64,000 bases of DNA from Lysobacterales bacterium (GTDB taxonomy: Bacteria > Pseudomonadota > Gammaproteobacteria > Xanthomonadales > Wenzhouxiangellaceae): assembly GCA_002722315.1 (NCBI GenBank), contig PBLG01000046.1:1-64000 (forward strand). Reading direction: 5' to 3'. Both the position numbers and the translations under genes were made by a program. Shown piece by piece: positions 48,295 to 56,774 of the stretch; the first letter of the stretch is position 1; every line of letters starts with the position of its first letter. Below the pieces are notes generated by a model, which had not been told where the DNA came from, did no database searches, and saw only the letters and a list, made by a program, of their open reading frames with translations.

Positions 48295-49067
48295 TGCGAC
48301 CCGCGTCGTCGACAGTTCTCGACTACCTGGCGCAGTCGCTCGATGCCGTCGAGCAGCCGGGGTCCCGGGCGGCCCAGCCAGGCCTCGCTGATGGCATGGA
48401 CGTTGCGATTGCGGATGGCCGGAATCTCCTGCCACCCCTCCCTGCGCAGCACCACGTGCGGCCGGTACTTGGCTTCTTCCACGCCGCACCAGCTCATCAC
48501 GACGGCTTCCGGCATGGCCTTGACTGCCTGGTCGGTCGAGACCTCGGTGCTCTCGGCGTCGACTTGCGCGAACGGATTGAAGCCGCCGGCAAGCGCCAGC
48601 ATCTGGTTCACCCACGATCTTCCGGCCGGGGCGATCACGGGCTTGGGCCACCATTCGACGAGCACCGGAACGGGGTCGGGCGTCGGCGAGCGTCCGGCCA
48701 GCGCATCGAAACGCCCGGCCAGTCTTTCGGCCGTGGCTTCGGCGTCCAGCGCACGCCCGATTTGCCGGATGTCGCCGGCAACGTCTTCGAGCGACTGCGG
48801 CCGGGTGACCAGGTAAGGCAGGCCGGCCGCGCGGATGCGCGCCAGGCATCGCTCGTGTCCGGGTACGGTCAGCGAGGTGATCACCAGGTCAGGCGCCAGA
48901 AGCCGGATTCTTTCGACGTCGATGTCGAGGTCGGGGCCGATTCTGGGCAGGCGGCCCACGACCTCGGCGGGGTGGTCCGAATGATCGTCGACCCCCACTA
49001 GCCAGTCCGCGCGCCCAAGCGCACAGACGATTTCGGTATTCGAGCAGGTGTGGGCGACGACTCGCAT
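48291..49067 (-). CDS. BtuF-like helical-backbone metal receptor without signal peptide
   Basis: This 258-residue protein has the vitamin B12/siderophore binding-protein fold of type [45 protein letters not shown] and [12 protein letters not shown]. Normally these are exported ABC-transporter receptors, but this one starts directly with the fold and shows no signal sequence. No btuC, btuD or other transporter gene is near. It is coupled to rimO by an ATGA overlap. Function is unclear: a cytoplasmic cofactor-binding protein, or a start further upstream that I could not find. Confidence 0.8.
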   Translation of the reverse strand: MRVVAHTCSNTEIVCALGRADWLVGVDDHSDHPAEVVGRLPRIGPDLDIDVERIRLLAPDLVITSLTVPGHERCLARIRAAGLPYLVTRPQSLEDVAGDIRQIGRALDAEATAERLAGRFDALAGRSPTPDPVPVLVEWWPKPVIAPAGRSWVNQMLALAGGFNPFAQVDAESTEVSTDQAVKAMPEAVVMSWCGVEEAKYRPHVVLRREGWQEIPAIRNRNVHAISEAWLGRPGPRLLDGIERLRQVVENCRRRGSQ

Positions 49068-49149
49068 GGCGACAGTGTACGGGCGACACGATCGGTCGTG
49101 CCGGCGGACGTCGAGGATCGGCCGGATTCGACTTCAAGGGCAAAGGGTT

Positions 49150-49155
49150 TATAAT
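49150..49155 (+). promoter_or_regulatory. Possible -10 box for the kinase operon
   Basis: A perfect TATAAT lies 29 bases upstream of the kinase start codon in an AT-rich patch. No good -35 hexamer sits 17 bases before it, so activity may depend on an activator. Confidence 0.35.
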
Positions 49156-49183
49156 CGGTTTTCATCACGATTCAGTTGCGGGT

Positions 49184-50089
49184 ATGAGAGCTGTGGCACA
49201 GGCGTTGGATTTGGACCAGCACTCGGTAATCGGCCGCGAATTCGGCAACGTGGTCATCGTCAAGGAGCTCGGGCGCGGCTCCATGGGCGGTGTCTACGTC
49301 GGGTATCAGAAGTCGCTGAAGCGCCAGGTTGCGGTCAAGCTGCTTCCCAGGCACTCCGGGGATGCCGGGCGTTCACGGCGCCAGTTTCGCGACGAAGCCG
49401 AGACCGTTGCGGTACTCAGCCACCCGTATATCGTGCCGATTTTCGAAATGGGCGAAGACGACGACTATTTCTTCCAGGTCATGCAGCTCATTTCCGGCGC
49501 CGACCTCGGGTGCATGATCCGCAATCGGCTCAAGCACCCGGTGGCGTCGCGCCGCCTGCTTCCGCCGGCCCGCATCATCGATATCCTGTCCAAGGTGCTG
49601 GAAGGCCTGGGCTATGCGCACCGCGAAGGCGTGGTGCACCAGGACATCAAGCCGGCCAACATCATGATCGACGAGGCCGCCCACCGGCCGCTCATTGTCG
49701 ATTTCGGCATTGCCAAGACCGCTCGAATGGAATACTGGGGGCAGGGGCTGGTGGTCGGCAGCGTGCTCTACCTGTCGCCGGAACAGGCGGCAGCCCAGGA
49801 AACCGATCGAAGAAGCGACATCTACGCCATGGGAATGGTGTTGTTCGAAGCCCTGGCCGGCCGCTTGCCGCTGCGCCAGAACGAGGATGAAAAACGTATC
49901 CTGCTGCGCAAGATCAAGCGGCCCGAAAGCCTTTTCACGCTCGCACCCAGCGAGTGCTCCCCGCACATCGACGAGGCAATGGAGAAGATCATCCTAAAGG
50001 CCCTGGCGCCCCGGCGCGAGGAGCGCTTCACCAGCTGCGAGGCGTTCAGGTCGGCGCTGATGCACTGGAACCCGCCGGTGCCGCAATGA
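49184..50089 (+). CDS. Serine/threonine protein kinase (Hanks type), non-RD
   Basis: This 301-residue cytoplasmic kinase has the glycine loop GRGSMGGVYVG (30-40), Lys52 in VAVKLL, a catalytic loop VVHQDIKPANIM with Asp154 and a magnesium motif DFG (173-175), then SPE (198-200). HQD in place of HRD means it is a non-RD kinase, which are often not controlled by activation-loop phosphorylation. It has no membrane helix or sensor domain, unlike PknB types; a C-terminal tail is only about 20 residues. The next gene overlaps its stop (ATGA), so the 722-residue protein is the likely partner or substrate. Confidence 0.92.
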   Translation: MRAVAQALDLDQHSVIGREFGNVVIVKELGRGSMGGVYVGYQKSLKRQVAVKLLPRHSGDAGRSRRQFRDEAETVAVLSHPYIVPIFEMGEDDDYFFQVMQLISGADLGCMIRNRLKHPVASRRLLPPARIIDILSKVLEGLGYAHREGVVHQDIKPANIMIDEAAHRPLIVDFGIAKTARMEYWGQGLVVGSVLYLSPEQAAAQETDRRSDIYAMGMVLFEALAGRLPLRQNEDEKRILLRKIKRPESLFTLAPSECSPHIDEAMEKIILKALAPRREERFTSCEAFRSALMHWNPPVPQ

Positions 50090-52254
50090 GCCAGGTTGCA
50101 GAGAAAAGCGCCGGGCTGACCCAGCGCCAGGCCGAGATCGTCGGCCGCCAGTTCAATTCCGCGGTCACCAACACCAGTGCCTACGGCAGCGATCATCCGG
50201 TCAGCGAACGCGCCTACGAAACCTTCCTGGCAGGGCTCGGCGACTGCCTGGACCTGGTCGACCCGATAACGTTGATGCTGGACCGCGGCTCCTTCTTCGT
50301 CGAGGATCACCCGGTGGACGCGAAATTCAACGCCGGTCGGCTGGCCATCGTCTTTCGCAAGCTGAATCTCGAATCGATCACGTTCCGCAGCGGCGTCGAC
50401 GCCGAGGCGCTCAAACACTTGATGAACGTGCTCACCAGCCCGGATGATTTCGAGGATATCGAGGCTGTGCGTGAAGCGCTGGTCGGGCGGGGGGTCGATT
50501 CGGTCAAGGTCAACCACGTCGTGCTGCGGAAGTTCACCAGCGAGGACGAGGTGATCAGTCGCGATGGGCTGGAGGAGCTCACCGGCCTTGCCGAACAGGC
50601 GGTTTCAAGCGGCGGCAAGGCGGCCGACAATCGAGATTCGTCGGACGACCTGATGTCACGGGTCGAGAAAGTGTTCTCGATGCGCGCGCTGATGCAGCAG
50701 CCGAGTCAGGTTGCCGGCCAGTTGCTGGATGCCTCGATCGGCGATACGGATCGGCAGGCCGGTGTTGTCGCGCAGATCCGGCATCTGGGCGTCCAGGTCG
50801 ACAAGGGCGAAGCGGAAGACGGCGAGGCGCTTTCGCTGCAAAGCGTCATGAAGGCCGTCGCAAAGGTGCGGGAGGAATTCACCCGCGGGCTTGCCGGCCA
50901 GGAGGAAACCGCCCGGCTGATGGCCGAAAGCGGCGGCGTGTTGAGCGAACTCGATCAGCTGACCTGCCAGACCGTGGTCTCGATCGTTCGCGACGAATAC
51001 CGCGCCGGCGAGGTCTCGGCCGCGCGCCTGGCGCAGATCATCCGGCGCGTCCTTCCCGAATCGCGCGACCTCAAGCGCCTGTTGCCCATGCTCAAGCAGG
51101 CCCTGCTGGATGACGGGATGCCGCTTGGCGACTACATCGAGTTCGTCAATCAGCTGACCGCCGAGCTGCAAAGCGACGATCTCGTCCAGTTGCTGGAGCA
51201 GGGTGCCGACAGCATCGGGTTTTCGGTCGATGAGCTGCTTCGCGAGATTCGGCGCGAGCCGGAAGAGGCGGCCCGACTGATCGTGCTCGCGTCGGAATTG
51301 CGCCAGGGCGGGAGGAACGACGAGAACGTGCTCTCCAGCGCGCTCAGCGAATATATCGACAGGGTCAGCGGAGAACTCGTCGACGCAAATCCGGCTGCGG
51401 ACAAGGGCAGCCTGCGCGAAGAGATCAAGAAGACCCAGAAGGAGCTCATCGGCAGGATCGGGCAGCTAGGTGTTTCACGCGCCGTCACCGACCGGATCGA
51501 GGCCGACCTGGATTCGCACGTGGATCGTTCCACCAGTACGTTCCGGACAAGCCGCATCCTCGATCTGCTCGACAAGAGCCATACCGCGGACGACTCCGAA
51601 CTGACCGATCGGCTGGTGCAGATCGTCGAGCGTCAACCCAATCTCAGTACGCTCGGCAATACGCTGCAGCGCGAATTGAAATCGCACGGCTATTCGGCCG
51701 ATCGTATCGATTCCATATACAGCGAAACGCTTGCGCGGCTCAAGCGAAAGAGTCGCGTCGAATTCATACCGGGTGCGGTGATGAACCCGGTCGCGACCGC
51801 CTATTTCATGAAGCGCGAGATTGCCACCAGCATGCGCTACGAAACTTACTTTTCATGCATCATGCTGATGATTGCCCAGGTGCACGAAAACGAAACGGAC
51901 TGGCGAACTATCTCGACCGAGGAAATCGAATCCCTGATGCCGGAAGTGTTCGACCTTCTCCCGCCGCACCTGAGGGACCTCGACCTCCTGGGCACGCTGG
52001 GCTCCAGCGATCGAAACATTCCGCTGGCCATACTGCCGATGACCGGCCAGGCCGGTGCCGAGGCCGTAATGGAACGGATGCTGGAGGCGCTGGAACAGGC
52101 GCATCTCGAGCTGGCCGGGAATACCGTGAAGGTCAACGTCATCGGCACCGCCGCGCAGTTCGACCCCGAGAAAAGTTCCGATACCAAGTCGTTCGTGCAG
52201 TGGATGAAGGGGAGGCTGGCGACCCAGCTGGTAACCCGCCTGAAGTCTTCGTAA
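50086..52254 (+). CDS. 722-residue protein with degenerate GGDEF-like end, coupled to the kinase
   Basis: No family was firmly recognised. Residues about 15-130 (SAYGSDHPVSERAYETFLAGL ... ITFRSGVDAEALKHLMNVL) resemble an N-terminal domain seen in some HD-GYP and HEAT-repeat proteins. A long helical middle follows, including a likely coiled coil near 450-480 (EEIKKTQKELIGRIGQL). The last 155 residues recall a diguanylate cyclase fold (ETYFSCIMLMI, then IPLAILPMTGQAGAEAVMERML), but the GGDEF loop position reads SSDRN, so it should be inactive. No signal peptide or membrane helix. The overlapping kinase gene suggests the two work as a unit. Confidence 0.75.
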   Translation: MSQVAEKSAGLTQRQAEIVGRQFNSAVTNTSAYGSDHPVSERAYETFLAGLGDCLDLVDPITLMLDRGSFFVEDHPVDAKFNAGRLAIVFRKLNLESITFRSGVDAEALKHLMNVLTSPDDFEDIEAVREALVGRGVDSVKVNHVVLRKFTSEDEVISRDGLEELTGLAEQAVSSGGKAADNRDSSDDLMSRVEKVFSMRALMQQPSQVAGQLLDASIGDTDRQAGVVAQIRHLGVQVDKGEAEDGEALSLQSVMKAVAKVREEFTRGLAGQEETARLMAESGGVLSELDQLTCQTVVSIVRDEYRAGEVSAARLAQIIRRVLPESRDLKRLLPMLKQALLDDGMPLGDYIEFVNQLTAELQSDDLVQLLEQGADSIGFSVDELLREIRREPEEAARLIVLASELRQGGRNDENVLSSALSEYIDRVSGELVDANPAADKGSLREEIKKTQKELIGRIGQLGVSRAVTDRIEADLDSHVDRSTSTFRTSRILDLLDKSHTADDSELTDRLVQIVERQPNLSTLGNTLQRELKSHGYSADRIDSIYSETLARLKRKSRVEFIPGAVMNPVATAYFMKREIATSMRYETYFSCIMLMIAQVHENETDWRTISTEEIESLMPEVFDLLPPHLRDLDLLGTLGSSDRNIPLAILPMTGQAGAEAVMERMLEALEQAHLELAGNTVKVNVIGTAAQFDPEKSSDTKSFVQWMKGRLATQLVTRLKSS

Positions 52255-52322
52255 GACGCCGACGCCGGAAGGCCGGCGCCGGATTTCAACCATGAATCCG
52301 AGTAACCGACGCCGGGCAGGCC

Positions 52323-53417
52323 TTACAAGGGCTGCGGTGGCGACGGGGCGTCCGGCGGCTCGGGCGCGGTGTTGAACTCAATCCTCATCGGAAACGCATG
52401 GAGGGCCGCGTTCCTTTCCGGGATGGTCGCCGGAATCTGCGTCAAGACACCTTCGCGCATGACTTCAAGGACCACCTCGTCGCCCGGGTCGTGCCCGAGC
52501 AGCAGGCGACCGAGATCGACCGGCCGGTTGATCGCTTCGTCGTCGAGGCGGAGCACCACATCGCCGTCACGCAGGCCGAAGTCGTTATCGGGATCGATCC
52601 TCAGCACCACGACCCCGTCGGCGGTACCGAAGTAACGCTCCAGCCCGGCATGGTTGCTGATCAGGTCGGAATCGTGGCCCAGTACCGAGAACAGCGGTGC
52701 TCTCGGCGGAAACGGCGGTTTCAGCAGTCTCGGGGCGTCTCCGCTCAGCCCCAGCGGGCCGTCCGGGCGCATGATGACGATTTCGCGTTCGAATTCTTCG
52801 CCGTCTTCCGGCGTCGAGCGAAGCCCGAAGACCCTGACGTCCCGGGCGATCGAAGAGGTCTCGACTTCGAAGTCCAGGCGCTCTCCGTCGCGCTCGACGA
52901 CCACCGGCACCGAATTCCCGGCCACGATCTCTTTCAGCGCTTCACGGATGCTCTCCGGCGCGCCTTCCGCGACCGGATTGCCGTTGACCGAAACCAGGCG
53001 GTCGCCCTGTTCGATTCCGGCAGCTTCGGCGCCGCCGCCCGGTGTGAGTCCGATGACCTTGTTGGCGGAATCGGAACCCGGCCCGCCCAGCAGAACCCCG
53101 AGCCGCGGCGGGAACTTTCCGAGGACCAGGTCCTCGTGGTCGCCGAACCATACCGGCGCAGCCCGCTCACCCGCCTCCGGCGCTTCGCCGCGAAGCCGCA
53201 GGATTTCGACCCGACTGTCGCCTGCGCCCAGTTCGCGCTGCAGCCTCGCCATGCGACGGGCGGCCTCGGCCATCTCGTCGCGTGCCTGCTGAATCTGTTG
53301 CCGGAGCTCGTCTCTTTCCGCCGAGTCCGGTTCGTCCTCCTGGGCCATGAGCGGCGAACCGCCGCCCAGAAGGGCCAGGGCCATCAGCCATTTGATCATT
53401 GTCTTTTCGGTGTTCAT
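52323..53417 (-). CDS. Periplasmic PDZ-domain protein
   Basis: This 364-residue protein has a signal peptide (MIKWLMALALLGGGSPLMAQ), a coiled coil (about 30-75, RDELRQQIQQARDEMAEAARRMARL) and two PDZ-like domains: one with GVLLGGPGSDSANKVIGL and GIEQGDRLVSVNG (about 110-200), another with DNDFGLRDGDVVLRLDDEAINRP (about 285-345). There is no protease motif. An excellent AAGGAG lies 7 bases before ATG 53417. It follows the ECF sigma and its putative anti-sigma factor, so it may sense or transmit an envelope stress signal to them. Confidence 0.82.
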   Translation of the reverse strand: MNTEKTMIKWLMALALLGGGSPLMAQEDEPDSAERDELRQQIQQARDEMAEAARRMARLQRELGAGDSRVEILRLRGEAPEAGERAAPVWFGDHEDLVLGKFPPRLGVLLGGPGSDSANKVIGLTPGGGAEAAGIEQGDRLVSVNGNPVAEGAPESIREALKEIVAGNSVPVVVERDGERLDFEVETSSIARDVRVFGLRSTPEDGEEFEREIVIMRPDGPLGLSGDAPRLLKPPFPPRAPLFSVLGHDSDLISNHAGLERYFGTADGVVVLRIDPDNDFGLRDGDVVLRLDDEAINRPVDLGRLLLGHDPGDEVVLEVMREGVLTQIPATIPERNAALHAFPMRIEFNTAPEPPDAPSPPQPL

Positions 53418-53448
53418 GAGATTCTCCTTCTCTTTGTGCCGCCAGGGC

Positions 53449-53922
53449 TCAATAGCTGGCAAGTTGAAGCTCGGTCTGCCAGTTGTTGCGTTGATATTGG
53501 CTTGCCATTTCGGCCAGCAGGTTCGCGCGCTGTTGCCATAGACGCGTATCCGACGGGCTGTCGGCAAGCTGCATGTCCAGCCAGCCGAGTTCCTGTTCCA
53601 TCCACGCCAGCGACTCGACCGAAGTCGCGTCGAGCAGGCCGTCGCGCTGGCGTCTGAGCACCTGCTCCAGGCGTGCCGACGCGGAGCGCGCCTGTTGAAG
53701 TTCGGGGTTCGCCCGGGTCGCGCCTTGCTCGAACGGCTCGAAAAGCGTAGTGGTAACGACTGTCACCAACAGTGAGGCCGCCGCGGCAATCGGCAGGTAG
53801 CGCCAATAGCGGCGAGCGGGCCGCCTCGGCGCCTGGTCCAATGAAGCCGCTATCGAGTCCCACAGGTCGTCCGGCGGTCTCGATGCGGGCAGGTTCTTCA
53901 GATTCAGCGCGTCATGTTTCAT
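53449..53922 (-). CDS. Putative membrane anti-sigma factor
   Basis: This 157-residue protein has a cytoplasmic N-terminus of about 40 residues (NLKNLPASRPPDDLWDSI), one transmembrane helix (about 42-63, YLPIAAAASLLVTVVTTTLF) and a helical periplasmic part rich in Gln and Glu. It overlaps the ECF sigma gene by 11 bases, the usual layout for sigma/anti-sigma pairs. The zinc-finger HxxxCxxC motif is absent, so it is not of the ZAS class. The role is inferred from gene order and topology. Confidence 0.7.
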   Translation of the reverse strand: MKHDALNLKNLPASRPPDDLWDSIAASLDQAPRRPARRYWRYLPIAAAASLLVTVVTTTLFEPFEQGATRANPELQQARSASARLEQVLRRQRDGLLDATSVESLAWMEQELGWLDMQLADSPSDTRLWQQRANLLAEMASQYQRNNWQTELQLASY

Positions 53923-54487
53923 TGCCGACCGTCCTCAATTCCAATGTCGTTTCCTTGTCGAGAATTTCTCGGTTCAGCGCATCGCGAACCCTGGCGCGGG
54001 TTCGGCTCAGTCGGGTCTTGGACCAGGACACCGTCATGCCGGCCAGCGAAGCGATTTCCTCGTGGGTCATGCCCTCGGCGTCGTGCAGCCAGAGCACCAT
54101 CCGGTCGGCGGGGTCCAGGCGTGCCAATTCGGATTCCAGGTCCAGCCAGGCGGGATCGGGCGCGCTGCAACTCGACTCTGGCGGCGCCTCGGCGCTCTCG
54201 CGACCGCGCATGCGGTGAACGTCCATCGCCTGGTTGACGATGATTCGCCGCAGCCAGAATCCGAATGCGCTTCCATCGCGCAGTTGCCCGGCCTGGCGGA
54301 ACGCCCGGACAAAACCGTCGTGAACCGCGTCCCATGCGGCGGCCTCGCATCCCGTCAAGCGCAGCGCCAGCGTCCAGGCGGCATCGACGAACCTCCGATA
54401 GACCTGCTCCTGCGTCCGGCGACACTGCTTTGCCAGGCGTTTCAGGCAAAGCGCGTCCAGCGGCTGATCGAAGGCGTTTTTTCTCAT
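53912..54487 (-). CDS. ECF-type RNA polymerase sigma factor
   Basis: This 191-residue protein has sigma region 2 (YRRFVDAAWTLALRLTGCEAAAWDAVHDGFVRAFR) with the -10 recognising segment GFWLRRIIVNQAMDVHRM, and sigma region 4 (DRMVLWLHDAEGMTHEEIASLAGMTVSWSKTRLSRTRARV). The start ATG 54487 is chosen as the first Met before region 2; a GTG at 54526 is in frame but adds a basic stretch. It divides from greB by a 70-base promoter region and heads an operon with its putative anti-sigma factor and a PDZ protein. Confidence 0.9.
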   Translation of the reverse strand: MRKNAFDQPLDALCLKRLAKQCRRTQEQVYRRFVDAAWTLALRLTGCEAAAWDAVHDGFVRAFRQAGQLRDGSAFGFWLRRIIVNQAMDVHRMRGRESAEAPPESSCSAPDPAWLDLESELARLDPADRMVLWLHDAEGMTHEEIASLAGMTVSWSKTRLSRTRARVRDALNREILDKETTLELRTVGNET

Positions 54488-54557
54488 CTTGCTACATAGA
54501 CGCCTGAGCGGCCGAAAAGGTCGCACCTGGTTGGAGTCGACGTGTTAGAACGGACGC

Positions 54558-55070
54558 ATGAGCCGTTGGCGACCTCCACAACCCAAATCGAGCCCGTACA
54601 TCACGGCCGGCGGACTGATGCGTCTCAAGGCCGAACTCAAGCAGCTGTGGATCGACCGTCGAGAGGTGGTTTCCGCGCTGACAGCGGCGGCGGCCGAGGG
54701 CGATCGGTCGGAGAACGCCGAATATATCTACCGCAAGAAGCAGCTGCGGGAGATGGACAGGCGTATCCGGTATCTCGGCAAGCGGGTCGACGAGGTCAAG
54801 CCCGTTGACGGTCCGCCGTCGAACCCCGGCAAGGTGTTTTTCGGTGCGCGCGTGACCGTAGAGGACGCCGACGGCAGCGAACACAGCTACCGGATCGTCG
54901 GCGCCGACGAGATCGACCCGGAGCGAAACTGGATTTCGGTGGATTCGCCGCTTGCCCGCGGTCTGCTGGGCAAATCGCTGGACGAGGAATCGGCGATCGA
55001 AACGCCCGGGGGCACCCGCGAGCTGGTGGTGATCGAGATCGATTACGGCGCGGCGGGCGCCGATTCCTGA
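54558..55070 (+). CDS. greB: Transcript cleavage factor GreB
   Basis: GreB rescues backtracked RNA polymerase by stimulating RNA cleavage. The 170-residue protein has the coiled-coil with the catalytic acidic tip ([31 protein letters not shown]), where the Asp-Arg-Ser-Glu-Asn tip is typical, and the C-terminal FKBP-like domain ([34 protein letters not shown]). RxYRKK after the tip points to GreB rather than GreA. Its 3' end overlaps the convergent metallopeptidase by 28 bases. Confidence 0.95.
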   Translation: MSRWRPPQPKSSPYITAGGLMRLKAELKQLWIDRREVVSALTAAAAEGDRSENAEYIYRKKQLREMDRRIRYLGKRVDEVKPVDGPPSNPGKVFFGARVTVEDADGSEHSYRIVGADEIDPERNWISVDSPLARGLLGKSLDEESAIETPGGTRELVVIEIDYGAAGADS

Positions 55071-56059
55071 GTTGCGACGTCGCCGCGCACGATTCGATCG
55101 AATTCAGGGGGATTCGCCCGCGCGCCGGCAATCGCCCGGCGCAGCGCGTTCATCGATTCACGGTCGTCGAACAGCAGGCTGGAGCGGCCGCGCCGGATGC
55201 CCAGCGCTTCCAGTGCTTCGTTGTAGCGCGGCTCGGCTATCGCATTGATGGTTCGCAGATATTCCTGGCGCCAGATCTCGGCGATGCTGGCCTGCCCCAG
55301 GGCTTCGACCAACTGACGCGCGTCCCAGCGGCGGCGGGCCTGCATGCAACAGTCGTGGAAGACGGCCAGCGCGCTGTCCAGCGAATGCCTGCCGCCGGAT
55401 TCGATCCGAAGACGGACGTCGACCCGCAGGAAGAACGCCGCGCCGGTCCAGTAGACGCGCTTCTGGGCCCGCTCGTTCCACATGTTGGGGCTCAGATTGC
55501 GCAGCGTCCAGCCGCGGCCGCTGCGATCGGCCTCCCCGCGCATGAAACCGTCGAGCAGTTCCTGCCAGGCCTGCCGCTCGGAAATGACGCCGGCGCGCGA
55601 TTGAAGCAGGTACTGGTAATAGGAGGCGAAACCCTCGGTGAACCAGATGTCGTCGTTGCCCGGGAACGGGATCAGCAGGTGCGCGAATTCGTGATAGCCG
55701 CGCCAGTCCCCGTTCAGCCGGTCGAGGCTGGCATCCGGCGAGACGTAGAAGCGCAGCTGCGGGGGATGACTGCGGCGCACCTGGCCGAACGCGATCGCGC
55801 TGGCCGAACGCGACGTGGCGCGAAGCTTGATCCGGACGCCGTCGCGCGGAAATGCGCCGGTCACCGTGCTGGTTGCCTGCAGGGTATTGGCAAGCCAGTC
55901 GGTCCAGGGACCCCCGTCGGCTGCGGCCTGAATCCCGGCCTCCATCTCCACGATCAGATCAACGTCGCCGACCCGCAACTGGTGGGTGTCGGCCGCCCGG
56001 GCGCAAACCGTTCCGGCAAGTATCAGGACCGCGGTCAACCCGTAGCGAATCGACTTCAT
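55043..56059 (-). CDS. Secreted HExxH metallopeptidase-like protein
   Basis: This 338-residue protein has a signal peptide ([16 protein letters not shown]) and the zinc motif HEFAH (123-127), followed by [10 protein letters not shown] with Glu142 as the likely third ligand. This gluzincin pattern is similar to M1 and M61 peptidases, but the HExxH-Glu spacing of 14 residues is shorter than the 18 usual in M1. The helical C-terminus has [21 protein letters not shown]. The substrate is unknown. It overlaps greB tail to tail by 28 bases. Confidence 0.8.
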   Translation of the reverse strand: MKSIRYGLTAVLILAGTVCARAADTHQLRVGDVDLIVEMEAGIQAAADGGPWTDWLANTLQATSTVTGAFPRDGVRIKLRATSRSASAIAFGQVRRSHPPQLRFYVSPDASLDRLNGDWRGYHEFAHLLIPFPGNDDIWFTEGFASYYQYLLQSRAGVISERQAWQELLDGFMRGEADRSGRGWTLRNLSPNMWNERAQKRVYWTGAAFFLRVDVRLRIESGGRHSLDSALAVFHDCCMQARRRWDARQLVEALGQASIAEIWRQEYLRTINAIAEPRYNEALEALGIRRGRSSLLFDDRESMNALRRAIAGARANPPEFDRIVRGDVATQESAPAAP

Positions 56060-56188
56060 GAATTGATTGTCTGCATGGCGATGGGTTTCAGCGACGGTTT
56101 ACCCGTTGACCGGTATCAAGTTTGCCAGATTGCGGGTGAAAATCCCGCAGCCCGCGCCAGCGTCAGGTGAGGAGAGGGAAATTCCGGC

Positions 56189-56764
56189 TCAGGGATTGTA
56201 GATACGCGCACCGGTGCGTCGATACTCGGCCAGTACCTCGGCGGCGTCGGCCTGCAGGATTTCGGTCTGGACATCGATGCCGCGTCGGTTCAGAACGCCG
56301 ATCCAGTCGCCGGGGCGTTCGCCCTCGTCGAAGCCCGTGATTTCGGCATCCCGCTTGGTCGCACCGCAAACGACGCGCTGAACGCCGGACCACGGGATCG
56401 CGCCCAGGCACATCGCGCACGGTTCGCACGAGGTGGCCAGTTCCATCGGTGCGCCGGCCGCGTCGGCCAGATTCCAGGTCGACAGCGTCGCCTGGGCCAG
56501 ACTCAGCGCGACGATCTCGGCGTGCGCGCTCGAGCAGGTTTCCGGCTCGACGCGGTTGACCCCGATGGCGATCAGGCGGCCGTCGGCTATCGAACTGACC
56601 ACCGCGCCGAAGGGGCCTCCGGTGCCGGCCGAGACGTTGCGGCGGGAAAGGTCTATGGCCAATCGCATCCGGTCGGTGGCGTCGGGCAGTCGGTCGGGCA
56701 ATTCGTCGGCCAGGGTGCGGCACCAGTCGGGTAGTTCCACGGCGAATGCGTGCGAGGCTTTCAT
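56189..56764 (-). CDS. Nucleoside/guanine deaminase of the CDA family
   Basis: This 191-residue zinc deaminase has the catalytic pair His81 and Glu83 (SSAHAEIVAL) and zinc cysteines Cys116 and Cys119 (SCEPCAMCLGAI). GAVVSSIADGRLIAIGVNRV precedes it, as in guanine deaminases and tRNA adenosine deaminases. FGA-type conserved GGPFGAVV points to the guanine deaminase branch, but this cannot be settled by eye. It follows rlmB by 10 bases, so it is probably in the rnr-rlmB transcript. Confidence 0.85.
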   Translation of the reverse strand: MKASHAFAVELPDWCRTLADELPDRLPDATDRMRLAIDLSRRNVSAGTGGPFGAVVSSIADGRLIAIGVNRVEPETCSSAHAEIVALSLAQATLSTWNLADAAGAPMELATSCEPCAMCLGAIPWSGVQRVVCGATKRDAEITGFDEGERPGDWIGVLNRRGIDVQTEILQADAAEVLAEYRRTGARIYNP

Positions 56765-56774
56765 TCCCGAATCT

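Noticed and set aside
56131-56149. Hairpin TGCGGG-TGAAAAT-CCCGCA with a GTGAAAATCC core like part of a cobalamin riboswitch
   Set aside because: Only this short core matches; the B12-box and the rest of the fold are absent, and no plus-strand gene follows. A chance match in a small hairpin is more likely.
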